A DNA stretch of 64,000 nt from Parvivirga hydrogeniphila. GTDB taxonomy: Bacteria > Actinomycetota > Coriobacteriia > Anaerosomatales > Anaerosomataceae. Positions 44,401 to 53,300 of this stretch are shown piece after piece (within the stretch, counting starts at the first letter, position 1; each line of letters starts with the position of its first letter). A program made the position numbers and the translations under genes. The stretch covers positions 802,662 through 866,661 of the forward strand of contig NZ_JAMCCO010000001.1 of NCBI RefSeq assembly GCF_023371205.1, in the 5' to 3' direction. The notes beneath the pieces were generated by a model, which was given only the letters and a program-made list of their open reading frames with translations, was not told the origin of the DNA and made no database searches.

Positions 44401-46245
44401 CTACCCGGCGCCTCCGCCGCCACCACCACCGCCACCGCCACCGCCGCCGGAGAAGCCGCCTCCGCCGCCGGTTCTGCTCGACATCTGGCTGGAGGCGATC
44501 TGCGAGGCCGAAGCGAACCCGCTCGTCATCGCGTGCGCCGGTGATGCGAAGCCCTGCTGCGGCGTGGTCCACCAGACGGCGTGCGCGAGCGCCGGGTCCT
44601 CCAAGACCTGCGGGGCTTTCACGCGCAGCGCTTCGATGACCCGCTCAGCGATGCCGAACACGACCGCGAGCACCAAGAAGTGCTCCCACAGCACGACGTG
44701 CGTCGGCGGCGCTTCGTCGAGGCGGCTGAAGTCCTCGAGGTACTGCTTGAGCGCCCGGTACTTGGCGTGAAGCTCGGCGGCCTCCGCCGTCCGGCGCGGC
44801 ATGAAGAACGCGATCGCCCCGACGCCGAGCGAGCAGGGGACGCCCACGAGCGCGACCAGGCCGCTTCCCGACGTCATCGCCGCGCCGATGGACATGACGA
44901 GCAGGATCATCGCCCACGCGATGAACCCGACCACGAACCCGGTGCCGCTCTTCTCGAAAAAGCCGTGCGCGTCCGCCTCCGAACTCACCGCCTTTTTCCA
45001 CTCGCCGATGGCCGCGGTGTAGCGCTCCGGGTGCTTCTTCGCCTCGCGCTGGATCGCTTCGATGGTGGTCGTTGCGCCGGGCCGCGCGTCGCCGAAGACC
45101 GCCTTCAGGAGCGCGCGTTCGAACGGGCGGAGGGCCGAGAGGTCGGCGGTCTCAATCGAGAGCCGCCAGACCGTATTTGACTTCGGACCGAGCAGGCCTG
45201 CCGTGGTCTCCTGCACGGGCTCGACCCGCACGATGCCGCGGTTCGACAGGTCCATGAGCGTCGCCGTGAGCTCTTTCTCGCCGACGGATCCCCACCGCAT
45301 GAGCGCGCCGACGACCGCTGGCGGCAGATCGGCCGGCAGCTCGCGGAAGTACCGGCCCTCGAAAGACGGGCGCCGCTCCTTGCCGTAGCGCCGCCAGAGC
45401 CACAGTGCGAGCACGAGCGACGCGAGGGGCACGACAGCGCCGAGGACGGCCGCCGCCGCCACCGTGGCTCGCGCGCGCCGCCGGGCCGCGTTCGCCTCGC
45501 TTGCCCAGCGCGCCTCCTCGGCGAGCACCTGCTGCTCGCGTGCACCCGGGGTGGCCGGCGCCTCGCTCAGCGCGTCTCGCGGGAAGAGCGCTCGCGCCTC
45601 CACGAAGGTGTTGGGCGGCAGGTCGTCCACCGCGAGCGTCATGACGCCGCCTGTCTTCGAGACGGTGCCGGTGAGCGGTCCGTGCGCCCACACTCGCAGA
45701 TCGTCCTCGCTCACGCCCGGCGGGAATCGGACCTGGATCGACACCGAGCCGACGCCGACGTCCCAGCGGTCGCCGACGAACTTCCAGTACAGCTCGGCGG
45801 TGTCGTCCCACCGCTTCGCGGCGTCGTGCACGATGTATCGGAGCGTGAAGGTCGCGCGCGCGTCGGTCGTCGCATGGTACGCCTCGATGCGCACGGTCGG
45901 GCCGAGGTCCTGCACCACGTAGGTGCCCGGCAGGCCCGTCGACGCCTCGCCGCGCTCGAACTCGCCGCCAGGACCGGCCACGCCGAGCACCTCGATCTGC
46001 CCGAAGGCATACGCGGCGTCGGACGGCTGCTTGTCGAGCTCCCAGTACACGTACGAGAACGAGCCCGAGAAGTCGAAGGTGCGCTCCTCGGTGACGAAGA
46101 GGACTCCGCTCGGCGTGACCTCGGCCTCGATCCGCACAGAGGGCATGGTGTAGGACTTCGCAGCGGCCGTCGTCGGCGAGGCCGCAAGCGACCCTGCGAG
46201 CGCGACGCAGAGAAGGGCGAGGACTGCACGCGGGCGTGCTCGCAT
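44401..46245 (-). CDS. DUF2207 membrane protein with glycine-rich tail
   Basis: A 614-residue exported membrane protein. A signal peptide (residues ~1-30, ending TTAAA) is followed by the extracellular DUF2207 region (IEAEVTPSGVLFVTEERTFD, SYVYWELDKQPSDAAYAF). A membrane helix lies near residue 280 (VAAAAVLGAVVPLASLVLAL), and a cytoplasmic part is followed by two more helices (IAWAMILLVMSIGAAMTSGS, LVALVGVPCSLGVGAIAFF). The C terminus ends in GGGFSGGG plus a run of glycines, characteristic of the family. ATG 46245 is preferred over TTG 46257 for its G-rich ribosome site. Family function is unknown. A minus-strand extended -10 lies upstream. Confidence 0.85.
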   Translation of the reverse strand: MRARPRAVLALLCVALAGSLAASPTTAAAKSYTMPSVRIEAEVTPSGVLFVTEERTFDFSGSFSYVYWELDKQPSDAAYAFGQIEVLGVAGPGGEFERGEASTGLPGTYVVQDLGPTVRIEAYHATTDARATFTLRYIVHDAAKRWDDTAELYWKFVGDRWDVGVGSVSIQVRFPPGVSEDDLRVWAHGPLTGTVSKTGGVMTLAVDDLPPNTFVEARALFPRDALSEAPATPGAREQQVLAEEARWASEANAARRRARATVAAAAVLGAVVPLASLVLALWLWRRYGKERRPSFEGRYFRELPADLPPAVVGALMRWGSVGEKELTATLMDLSNRGIVRVEPVQETTAGLLGPKSNTVWRLSIETADLSALRPFERALLKAVFGDARPGATTTIEAIQREAKKHPERYTAAIGEWKKAVSSEADAHGFFEKSGTGFVVGFIAWAMILLVMSIGAAMTSGSGLVALVGVPCSLGVGAIAFFMPRRTAEAAELHAKYRALKQYLEDFSRLDEAPPTHVVLWEHFLVLAVVFGIAERVIEALRVKAPQVLEDPALAHAVWWTTPQQGFASPAHAMTSGFASASQIASSQMSSRTGGGGGFSGGGGGGGGGGGGGAG

Positions 46246-46277
46246 AGAACCCCCCAAGTCCGTTGCCGTCGCGCTTC

Positions 46278-46286
46278 ATCGTAGCA
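46278..46286 (-). promoter_or_regulatory. Extended -10 promoter of the DUF2207 gene
   Basis: On the minus strand TGC precedes TACGAT (46283 down to 46278), 33 bases before the ATG at 46245. Confidence 0.5.
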
Positions 46287-46326
46287 CGCGCAGGCGGGGC
46301 GCACCCACGATGTCGGCCGTTTGCGC

Positions 46327-46332
46327 TACAGT
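46327..46332 (+). promoter_or_regulatory. Candidate -10 element of nadE
   Basis: TACAGT lies 40 bases before the nadE ATG and 44 bases from the divergent minus-strand element. It lacks the TGn extension and a clear -35. Confidence 0.35.
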
Positions 46333-46371
46333 GTGACGAGGACGAAGAAGCGCTCTGCGAAGGGAAGCGGC

Positions 46372-47967
46372 ATGCGGTTCGCGCTTGCGCAGGTGAACCC
46401 TACTGTCGGCGACATCGACGGCAACCTCGTGCTCGCGCTGGAGGCTGCTCGCGAGGCCGCCGAGGCGGGCGCCGAACTGGTGGTCCTGCCCGAGCTCGTC
46501 ATCACGGGCTATCCGCCCGAAGACCTCCTCGCCAAGCCGCACTTCGTCGAGCGGGCGATGGCGGCGGTCGAGACCTTCGCCGCCGAGGCTGCGTGCTCGG
46601 CGCTGATCGGTACGCCGTGGCAGGAGGGCGGGGCGCTGTACAACGCCGCTGTGCACACCGCTTCGGGCGCGATCCGCGACGTCTACCGGAAGCGCCTGCT
46701 GCCGAACTACGGCGTCTTCGACGAGAAGCGCTACTTCACGCCCGGCAACGCCAATGTGCTGCTGGCGCTCGACGGCACAGGCGTCGGCGTCACGATCTGC
46801 GAGGACGCGTGGCAGCCCGAGCCGATCGCGCGGCTAGCGAGCATCGGCGCGAAAGCGGTGGTGAACCTCTCTGCGTCGCCGTTTTACGCGGGCAAAGGCG
46901 TCTCGCGCGAGCGGATGCTCGTCAGGCGGGCGCTCGAGTTCGGCGTCTGGGTGGTGTACTGCAACTTGGTCGGCGGTCAGGACGAGCTCGTCTTCGACGG
47001 CCGCTCGGTGGTGATCGCGCCGGACGGCACGGTGGTCGGCAGGGCGCGCTCGTTCGACGAGGACCTGCTCGTTGTCGACGTCGACGACAAGCAGCCCCGG
47101 CCTCAGCGGGTCGAGCCGCGCATCGAGCACGAGGCCGAGATGTACGCCGCGCTCACGCTCGGCCTGCGGGACTACATCCACAAGAACGGCTTCACCGATG
47201 TCGTGCTGGGGCTTTCCGGCGGCATCGACTCGGCGCTCGTCGCGACGCTTGCAGCAGACGCGCTCGGTCCCGAGCGCGTGCACGGCGTGATGATGCCGTC
47301 GCGCTACTCGTCGGAAAGCAGCCTCGCGGACGCGCGGGCGCTTGCAGATGCGCTCGGCATCGATGTGCTGGAACTCGGCATCGAGCCTACGTTCACGGCC
47401 GCCCTCGATACGCTTGCGCCCGTGTTTGCAGGTGCGGCGCCGGACGTGACTGAGGAGAACCTGCAGGCGCGCGTGCGCGGGATGCTCCTGATGGCGCTGT
47501 CGAACAAGTTCGGGTGGCTCGTGCTCGCCACCGGCAACAAGAGCGAGCTTTCGGTGGGATACAGCACGCTCTATGGCGACATGGTGGGGGGTTTCGCGCC
47601 GATCAAAGACGTCTTCAAGACGCGCGTCTACGAGCTGGCCAGGTGGCGGAACACGCGTTCGCCGGCGATTCCGGACTCGACGCTCACGAAGCCGCCGAGC
47701 GCCGAGCTGCGCCCGGGACAGACCGACCAAGACACGCTCCCGCCGTATGAGGTGCTCGACGCCATCCTCGTGGAGTACGTCGAACTCGACCGCTCCGTGG
47801 ACGAGATCGTCGCGATGGGCCACGACCGCGAGACAGTGGAGCGCGTGGCGGCGATGGTCGATGGCGCGGAGTACAAGCGCAGACAGGGCCCGGTCGGCAT
47901 CAAGGTCACACCGAAGGCGTTCGGCAAGGACCGCCGGATGCCTATCACGAACCGGTTCCGGGGGTAG
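46372..47967 (+). CDS. nadE: Glutamine-dependent NAD+ synthetase
   Basis: A 531-residue two-domain enzyme making NAD from deamido-NAD. The N-terminal nitrilase-type glutaminase covers residues ~1-250, with the catalytic triad in VVLPELVITGYPPEDLL (Glu), YRKRLLPNYGVFDEKRYF (Lys) and VGVTICEDAW (Cys). The C-terminal synthetase starts near residue 265, with the P-loop LGLSGGIDSALVATLAADAL, LATGNKSELSVGYSTLYGDM, and an end of KVTPKAFGKDRRMPITNRF. ATG 46372 follows AAGGGA (46360-46365). An acetyltransferase gene overlaps closely downstream. Confidence 0.96.
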   Translation: MRFALAQVNPTVGDIDGNLVLALEAAREAAEAGAELVVLPELVITGYPPEDLLAKPHFVERAMAAVETFAAEAACSALIGTPWQEGGALYNAAVHTASGAIRDVYRKRLLPNYGVFDEKRYFTPGNANVLLALDGTGVGVTICEDAWQPEPIARLASIGAKAVVNLSASPFYAGKGVSRERMLVRRALEFGVWVVYCNLVGGQDELVFDGRSVVIAPDGTVVGRARSFDEDLLVVDVDDKQPRPQRVEPRIEHEAEMYAALTLGLRDYIHKNGFTDVVLGLSGGIDSALVATLAADALGPERVHGVMMPSRYSSESSLADARALADALGIDVLELGIEPTFTAALDTLAPVFAGAAPDVTEENLQARVRGMLLMALSNKFGWLVLATGNKSELSVGYSTLYGDMVGGFAPIKDVFKTRVYELARWRNTRSPAIPDSTLTKPPSAELRPGQTDQDTLPPYEVLDAILVEYVELDRSVDEIVAMGHDRETVERVAAMVDGAEYKRRQGPVGIKVTPKAFGKDRRMPITNRFRG

Positions 47968-47968
47968 C

Positions 47969-48409
47969 GTGCTGCGTCTCGAGTGGGTCGCATCGGACGA
48001 CGCCCGCGTCCGAGCGGCGCGCGCCTTGCGCTACGAGGTGCTGATGGCACCGTTCGGCGTCCCGCCTTTCCACGACTGGGGCGACGACGACCCGGCCGCC
48101 TTCCACCTGGTCGCGCTCGACGGCGAGCGCGTGGTCGGCTACACGCGGCTCATGCATCGAGGCGAGGAGGCGCAGCTCCGCCACGTCGCGGTCGCCTTCG
48201 ACGCGCAGCGCACCGGCGTCGGCACCGCGCTCATGGCTGAGGCGTGCGCGAAGGCCACCGAGATGGGCGCGCGGCTGGTGTGGCTGAACGCGCGGCTGCC
48301 AGCGGTCGCGTTCTACGAGCGGCTCGGGTTCGTCGTGACGAGCGCAGAGCCGTTCGCATCAGGGCGCACCGGACAGCTGCACGTGAGGATGGAGCGCCGG
48401 ATCGGCTGA
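47969..48409 (+). CDS. GNAT family N-acetyltransferase
   Basis: A 146-residue acetyltransferase. The acetyl-CoA-binding motif A is LRHVAVAFDAQRTGVGTALM (Q/R-x-x-G-x-G/A-like), followed by LVWLNARLPAVAFYERLGF, the usual final strand and helix. The N-terminal part, ARALRYEVLMAPFGVPPFHD, resembles ElaA/YjcF-like members that act on small amines. The substrate is unknown. The GTG at 47969 begins one base after the nadE stop, so the gene depends on nadE transcription. Confidence 0.85.
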   Translation: MLRLEWVASDDARVRAARALRYEVLMAPFGVPPFHDWGDDDPAAFHLVALDGERVVGYTRLMHRGEEAQLRHVAVAFDAQRTGVGTALMAEACAKATEMGARLVWLNARLPAVAFYERLGFVVTSAEPFASGRTGQLHVRMERRIG

Positions 48410-48516
48410 CGGCCCGCGCATCGGCCGCGCGTTCGGGTATAAGGTGTGGCGTCGCTGCGCGCGTTCGCCTAACCTATGCAGTGGCAATCGACCGTCCATC
48501 TATCGAGGAGGGAACC

Positions 48517-49476
48517 ATGCCGACACTGACGCGCGACCAGGTCCGCGTGCCAGCAGATGTGCCCGCTGCAGCGCGCGAGACCTACATCGACAGCTACCTC
48601 AAGGCCACACGGGGCACCGGTCGCCTCATGCTGTTCGCATGCGACCAGAAGATCGAGCACCTCAACGACGACTTCTTCGGCGAGGGCATCGCGCCGGAAG
48701 ACGCCGATCCGGAGCACCTGTTCCGCATCGGCTCGCAGGGCGTGGTGGGCGTGCTCGCAGGGCAGCGCGGCCTCATCGCCCACTACGCGGCGGACTACCC
48801 GGACATCAACTACCTCGTCAAGATGAACTCGAAGACGCACCTGGTGAAGTCTTCGGCGAAGGACCCGGCGAAGCACCAGGACGACCCGTACTCGCCGCAG
48901 CTGTATGACCTGCAGACGGTGCTCGACATGCGCGACAACGGCGTGAACGTGGTGGGCGTGGGCTACACCATCTACCTCGGCAGCGAGTACGAGTCCCAGA
49001 TGATGATGGAGGCCGGCCAGCTCATCGCCGATGCGCATTCGACGGGACTGATCGTCGTGCTGTGGATCTACCCGCGCGGCAGGGCGGTGCCGGACGAGAA
49101 GGACGCGCACCTCATCGCCGGCGCGGCCGGTGTGGCGGTGTGCTTGGGCGCGGACTTCGTGAAAGTCAACCCGCCGAAGGGCGACGAGCACAAGTCGTCC
49201 GCGGAGAAGCTCGTCGAGGCCTCGAAGGCGTGCGGGCGCACCGGGCTCGTGTGCGCGGGCGGTTCGACTGTCGCGGCCGACGTGTTCTTGCGTCAGCTCT
49301 GGGAGCAGATCCACGTCGGCGGCGCGCGCGGCAACGCCACCGGGCGCAACATCCACCAGCGGCCGCTCGACGAGGCCGTCCGCCTCACGAAGGCGATCAG
49401 CGCGATCACGCTCGGCGACTGGAGCGTCGAAGACGCGCTGGCCGTTTTCAACGGCGAGAAGGATTTCTCCATCTAG
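48517..49476 (+). CDS. Class I aldolase of the DhnA/FbaB (archaeal) type
   Basis: A 319-residue TIM-barrel aldolase of the DeoC/LacD-DhnA superfamily, most likely a Schiff-base fructose-1,6-bisphosphate aldolase. Features are LMLFACDQKIEHLNDDFFG near the N terminus, YLVKMNSKTHL, GLIVVLWIYPRGRAVPDE, the Schiff-base lysine in ADFVKVNPPKG, and GLVCAGGSTVAADVFL plus GGARGNATGRNIHQR for phosphate binding. The start has GAGGAGGGA (48505-48513). A TATAAG at 48438-48443 could be part of its promoter. Together with the PPi-PFK at 51501 it forms an anaerobe-style glycolytic pair. Confidence 0.88.
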   Translation: MPTLTRDQVRVPADVPAAARETYIDSYLKATRGTGRLMLFACDQKIEHLNDDFFGEGIAPEDADPEHLFRIGSQGVVGVLAGQRGLIAHYAADYPDINYLVKMNSKTHLVKSSAKDPAKHQDDPYSPQLYDLQTVLDMRDNGVNVVGVGYTIYLGSEYESQMMMEAGQLIADAHSTGLIVVLWIYPRGRAVPDEKDAHLIAGAAGVAVCLGADFVKVNPPKGDEHKSSAEKLVEASKACGRTGLVCAGGSTVAADVFLRQLWEQIHVGGARGNATGRNIHQRPLDEAVRLTKAISAITLGDWSVEDALAVFNGEKDFSI

Positions 49477-49567
49477 CAGCGCGTGAGCGCGGATGCGAGC
49501 GCGGCGTCGCACATCGGGCGGCGCCGCGCTATCCTTAAGTACCCGGACCCGAGACACCTGGAAGCCG

Positions 49568-50485
49568 ATGCCCGTTTCTGACTGGTTCAAGGCCCGCGAG
49601 CAGCGGAAGTACACGGTCGTCACGCCCGGCGCGGCCGCCGAGCTGCCCGAGGGCGTCTGGCTGAAGTGCGCAGGATGCAAGCGCACGGTCTACCGCGGTG
49701 ACTTCGAGAAGAACCTGAACGTCTGCCCGCACTGCGGCCACCACGCCGAGATGCCCGCGCCCGACAGAGTCCGCTCGCTTGCGGACGAGGGCACGTTCGA
49801 GGAGACCGATGCGACGCTCGCCTCGACGGACCCGCTTCGCTTCACTGCGGCGAAGCCCTACGCGACCGCGCTGGAGGTGGCGCGCGAGACCACGGGGCTC
49901 GCCGAGGCCGTCGTGACCGGCCGCGCGCTCGTGGAGGGTCACCCCGTGGTGCTCGGAGCGATGGACTTCCGGTTCATCGGCGCTTCGATGGGAACGGCCG
50001 TCGGGGAGAAGGTCGCTCGGGCGTTCGACCGCGCGCGCGAGGAGCAGCGCGCCGTGGTGTTCGTGACGGCTTCGGGTGGCGCGCGCATGCAAGAAGGCAT
50101 GCTCTCGCTGATGCAGATGGCGAAGACCGCCGCCGCCGTTCGCCGGTTCTCGGACGCGGGGCTGCCGTACGTCGCGGTCCTCGCGAATCCCACCTACGGC
50201 GGCGTGACGGCGAGCTTCCCGGTGCTCGCGGACGTCATCTTCGCGGAGCCCGGAGCCATGGTCGGCTTTGCCGGCCCCAAGCTCGTCCAGGAGACGACGC
50301 GGCAGAGCCTCCCCAAGGGCTTCCAGACGGCGGAGTCCCTGGTGAGGCATGGCTTCATCGACGCTGTTGTGCCCCGGACGGAGCTCAAGGCGACCGTCGG
50401 GCTGGTGCTCGATTACCTCTGCGGGCCAGACATCCATCCAGCAGCGGAAGGCGCGGCCTGCCCGGTGGCCGAGGAGGGGTCGTGA
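49568..50485 (+). CDS. accD: Acetyl-CoA carboxylase carboxyltransferase beta subunit
   Basis: A 305-residue subunit of the carboxyltransferase that makes malonyl-CoA for fatty acids. The N-terminal zinc ribbon is LKCAGCKRTVYRGDFEKNLN followed by CPHCGHH (residues ~33-62). The crotonase-like core includes AVVTGRALVEGHPVVLGAMD, FVTASGGARMQEGMLSLMQM, YVAVLANPTYGGVTASF and AEPGAMVGFAGPKLVQETTR. ATG 49568 follows GGAAG. TATCCT at 49530-49535 is a possible -10. accA begins two bases after the stop. Confidence 0.95.
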   Translation: MPVSDWFKAREQRKYTVVTPGAAAELPEGVWLKCAGCKRTVYRGDFEKNLNVCPHCGHHAEMPAPDRVRSLADEGTFEETDATLASTDPLRFTAAKPYATALEVARETTGLAEAVVTGRALVEGHPVVLGAMDFRFIGASMGTAVGEKVARAFDRAREEQRAVVFVTASGGARMQEGMLSLMQMAKTAAAVRRFSDAGLPYVAVLANPTYGGVTASFPVLADVIFAEPGAMVGFAGPKLVQETTRQSLPKGFQTAESLVRHGFIDAVVPRTELKATVGLVLDYLCGPDIHPAAEGAACPVAEEGS

Positions 50486-50486
50486 C

Positions 50487-51455
50487 GTGGCCGCCATCAG
50501 GTACGTGATGGAGTTCGAGCGGCCGATCGTCGAGCTCGAGCAGCAGCTGGAGGACCTCAAGCGCCTGGACGTGAGCGGTCAGCCGGGGCTCGCGGACGAG
50601 ATCGCGCAGCTCGAGTCCGAGATCCAGATGCTCAAGGAGGCGCTGTACTCGGCGCTCACGCCGTGGGAGCGTGTCCAGATCGCCCGTCATCCAGAGCGTC
50701 CGAAGACGCAGGACTACGTCGAGATGCTGTTCTCGGACGTCGTCGAGCTCCGTGGAGACCGCGCGTACGGGGACGACGAGGCGATGTTCGCGGGCCTCGC
50801 GACGATCGACGGCGTCCGCTGCGTGGTGCTCGGCCACCGTAAAGGCAAGACGACCAACGAGAACATCCGACGCAACTTCGGAAGCCCGCATCCCGAGGGA
50901 TTCCGCAAGGCCAAGCGAGCGATGCTTCTCGCCGAGAAGTTCCACCTGCCCGTCGTGAGCTTCCTCGACACCGCGGGGGCGTATCCGGGGATCGAGGCCG
51001 AGGAGCGCGGGCAGGCGTGGGCGATCGCCGAGTGCCTGGAGACGCTCGCTGGGCTTGCGACGCCGGTGGTGGTCGTCGGCATCGGCGAGGGCGGCAGCGG
51101 CGGCGCGCTCGCCATCGGATTCGGCGACCGCATGATCATGCTCGAGAACGCGTACTACTCGGTCATCTCGCCGGAGATGTGCTCGCTCATCCTGTTCAAG
51201 GACCCGCAGCACGCGGCCGAGACGGCATCGGCGCTTCGGCTCACGGCGGCCGACCTGGTCGAGCTCGGCATCGCGGACGAGATCGTCGAAGAGCCGCTCG
51301 GCGGCGCACACCGCGATCCGGCACTGGTGTTCGCGCGAGTCGAAGACGCGATCGTCCGGTCGTTGCGGGACCTGGCGAGCGTCCCCGTGCCTGAGCTCGT
51401 GACGCGCCGGCAGGAGCGTCTCGCAGCGATCGGCCGGGCAGCCGTCCGGGAATGA
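50487..51455 (+). CDS. accA: Acetyl-CoA carboxylase carboxyltransferase alpha subunit
   Basis: A 322-residue partner of AccD. The GTG at 50487 is chosen because GAGGAGGGG (50471-50479) precedes it; the ATG at 50508 is a shorter alternative. Motifs are MEFERPIVELEQQLEDLKRL (coiled N terminus), RHPERPKTQDYVEMLFSDVV, ELRGDRAYGDDEAMFAGLA, LGHRKGKTTNENIRRNFG, PVVSFLDTAGAYPGIEAEER and IGEGGSGGALAIGFGDRMIM. The biotin carboxylase and carrier genes are not in the window. Confidence 0.95.
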   Translation: MAAIRYVMEFERPIVELEQQLEDLKRLDVSGQPGLADEIAQLESEIQMLKEALYSALTPWERVQIARHPERPKTQDYVEMLFSDVVELRGDRAYGDDEAMFAGLATIDGVRCVVLGHRKGKTTNENIRRNFGSPHPEGFRKAKRAMLLAEKFHLPVVSFLDTAGAYPGIEAEERGQAWAIAECLETLAGLATPVVVVGIGEGGSGGALAIGFGDRMIMLENAYYSVISPEMCSLILFKDPQHAAETASALRLTAADLVELGIADEIVEEPLGGAHRDPALVFARVEDAIVRSLRDLASVPVPELVTRRQERLAAIGRAAVRE

Positions 51456-51500
51456 TGGGAACGACAGGCGCGAAACGCAGTCGGCCGAGGAGGGAGCACC

Positions 51501-52733
51501 ATGGCTCAGCAGACGTCCATCAAGCGTGTCGGCATGCTCTTCAGCGGGGGCCCGGCACCGGCGGCGAACGCCGTGATCTGTGCGGCCGCGCTCTCGTTCA
51601 TCAACAGCGGCATCGAGGTGGTCGGCTTTCTCGATGGCTATGAGCGGCTCGAAGACTTCTCCGAGGGCGCTCCGCTCCGCGAAGGGGTCGACTACCTCAC
51701 GCTGACCCGCGACGACGTGTCGGGCATCCGCAACCGCAAGGACATCATCCTCAGGACTTCGCGCGCGAACCCGGGCAAGGCCATCACGGCGCTATCAGAC
51801 CTCGCCGATCCGCAGAAGAACGCACGGCTGCTTGCGGTGTACCGTGCGCTCGATTCGCTCGCCATCGACGCGCTCGTGTCGATCGGCGGCGATGATACGC
51901 TCAAGACGGCCAACTACCTCTACCGCATGCAGGAGCTGATGCCGGACCTGCGGCGGCTCAAGATCGTGCACCTCCCGAAGACCATCGACAACGACTACTA
52001 CGGCATCGACTGGACGTTCGGTTTCTACTCCGCCGCGCACTTCGCCGCGTCGGAGATACGCAATCTGGTGGCTGACGCGAAGTCGACGCAGACCTGGTAC
52101 GTGCTCGAGATCATGGGCAGGAAAGCAGGCTGGCTCACCTACGCGTCCGGCATCGCTGGCGAGGCCACCCGCATGCTGTCGGTGGAGGACTTCGACGGCG
52201 AGTTCGACGCTCACGCCGTGGGCCGCGAGCTGGCAGACCTCATGCTGGCGCGCGAGCACGACGGCCGCAGGTACGGCATCGTGTGCATCGCTGAGGGCCT
52301 CGCTGACAAGCTCCCGGAGGACCAGAAGCCGCAGGCCACCGACGAGCACGGCAACGTGCGGCTCGGCGAAGCGCAGGTCGGGCGCGTGTTGGCCGACGCG
52401 ATGGAGCGGGCGTACCAGGAGCGCACCGGCGTGAAGGTGAAGGTGCGCTCGAAGCAGATCGGCTACGAGACGCGCTGTTCCGAGCCGAGCGCGTTCGACG
52501 TGCTGCTTGGCACGCAGCTCGGCGTGGGGGCGTTCCGGGCGCTCGTCGAAGAAGGGCTGACGGGGGTGATGGTGAGCGTGCGCGACCAGCTCTCGCTGAC
52601 GTACGTGCCGTTCTCGGAGCTCATCGACGAGAGCACGCTCAAGACGCGCGTTCGCTTCATCGACCGCGACAGCGACTTCTACCGGCTCGCCCGTGCGCTC
52701 GAGTACCAGGGCATGCTGTCGAGGCAGGACTGA
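51501..52733 (+). CDS. pfp: Pyrophosphate-dependent 6-phosphofructokinase
   Basis: A 410-residue phosphofructokinase. The donor site reads SIGGDDTLKTANYL and HLPKTIDNDYYG. GGDD with a lysine in PKTIDND is the known signature of PPi-dependent enzymes, while ATP enzymes have GGDG and PGTIDND. Substrate motifs are EIMGRKAGWLTYASGIAG and CIAEGLADKLPEDQK, and VRSKQIGYETRCSEPSAFD fits the long PPi-PFK clade. GAGGAGGGA precedes the ATG. The enzyme is reversible and saves ATP, which fits an anaerobic lifestyle. Confidence 0.9.
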   Translation: MAQQTSIKRVGMLFSGGPAPAANAVICAAALSFINSGIEVVGFLDGYERLEDFSEGAPLREGVDYLTLTRDDVSGIRNRKDIILRTSRANPGKAITALSDLADPQKNARLLAVYRALDSLAIDALVSIGGDDTLKTANYLYRMQELMPDLRRLKIVHLPKTIDNDYYGIDWTFGFYSAAHFAASEIRNLVADAKSTQTWYVLEIMGRKAGWLTYASGIAGEATRMLSVEDFDGEFDAHAVGRELADLMLAREHDGRRYGIVCIAEGLADKLPEDQKPQATDEHGNVRLGEAQVGRVLADAMERAYQERTGVKVKVRSKQIGYETRCSEPSAFDVLLGTQLGVGAFRALVEEGLTGVMVSVRDQLSLTYVPFSELIDESTLKTRVRFIDRDSDFYRLARALEYQGMLSRQD

Positions 52734-52738
52734 GCGGC

Positions 52739-53293
52739 GTGGTCGACGAGGCGCTCATCCGCTCGTTCCTCGAGACGGGCCGCGACATCTTCCTTGCGGG
52801 CCTCATCTCCAGCCACGGCGGGAACCTGTCGGTCAGGCTCGGCGACCGCATCCTCATCACCCGCCGCGGGTCGATGCTCGGGCGGCTGAGCGCAGACGAG
52901 CTCGTCGAGACCGACATCGAGCCGGGGCCTAAGGACGAGCGCTGCAGCCGGGAGCTCGTCGTGCACCGCGAGGTGTACCGCCGCACCGAAGCGCGTGCCG
53001 TCGCGCACGCGCATCCCGTGCACGCCATCGCACGCTCGTTCGGCGCCGATGCGATCGTGCCCGAGGACTCCGAGGGGCGGTACGTCCTCGGGGAGGTGCC
53101 GGTCGTGACCTCTGCCGAGACGATCGGCTCTCCGGAGGCGGCCCGGCTCGTCGCAGACGCGCTTGCGAAGCATCCGGTCGTCGTGCTGCGCACCCACGGG
53201 GCCTTCGCGCGCGGCGAGACGCTGGAAGAGGCGTTCTACCACCTGAGCGTGCTCGAGGCGAGCGCGCGGATCCTCGACCTGCTCGGCCGCTGA
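52739..53293 (+). CDS. Class II (zinc) aldolase/adducin family protein
   Basis: A 184-residue protein of the fuculose-phosphate aldolase type. Zinc ligands are visible in VAHAHPVHAIA (two histidines near residue 95) and VLRTHGAFARG (third, near residue 155), with the family's SSHGGNLSVRLGDRILITRR near residue 22. The exact substrate (fuculose-1-P, ribulose-5-P, methylthioribulose-1-P dehydratase or others) is not decidable. A role as MtnB in the methionine salvage begun by MtnA is possible but not shown. The GTG start is eight bases after the phosphofructokinase stop. Confidence 0.82.
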   Translation: MVDEALIRSFLETGRDIFLAGLISSHGGNLSVRLGDRILITRRGSMLGRLSADELVETDIEPGPKDERCSRELVVHREVYRRTEARAVAHAHPVHAIARSFGADAIVPEDSEGRYVLGEVPVVTSAETIGSPEAARLVADALAKHPVVVLRTHGAFARGETLEEAFYHLSVLEASARILDLLGR

Positions 53294-53300
53294 GGCGCTG

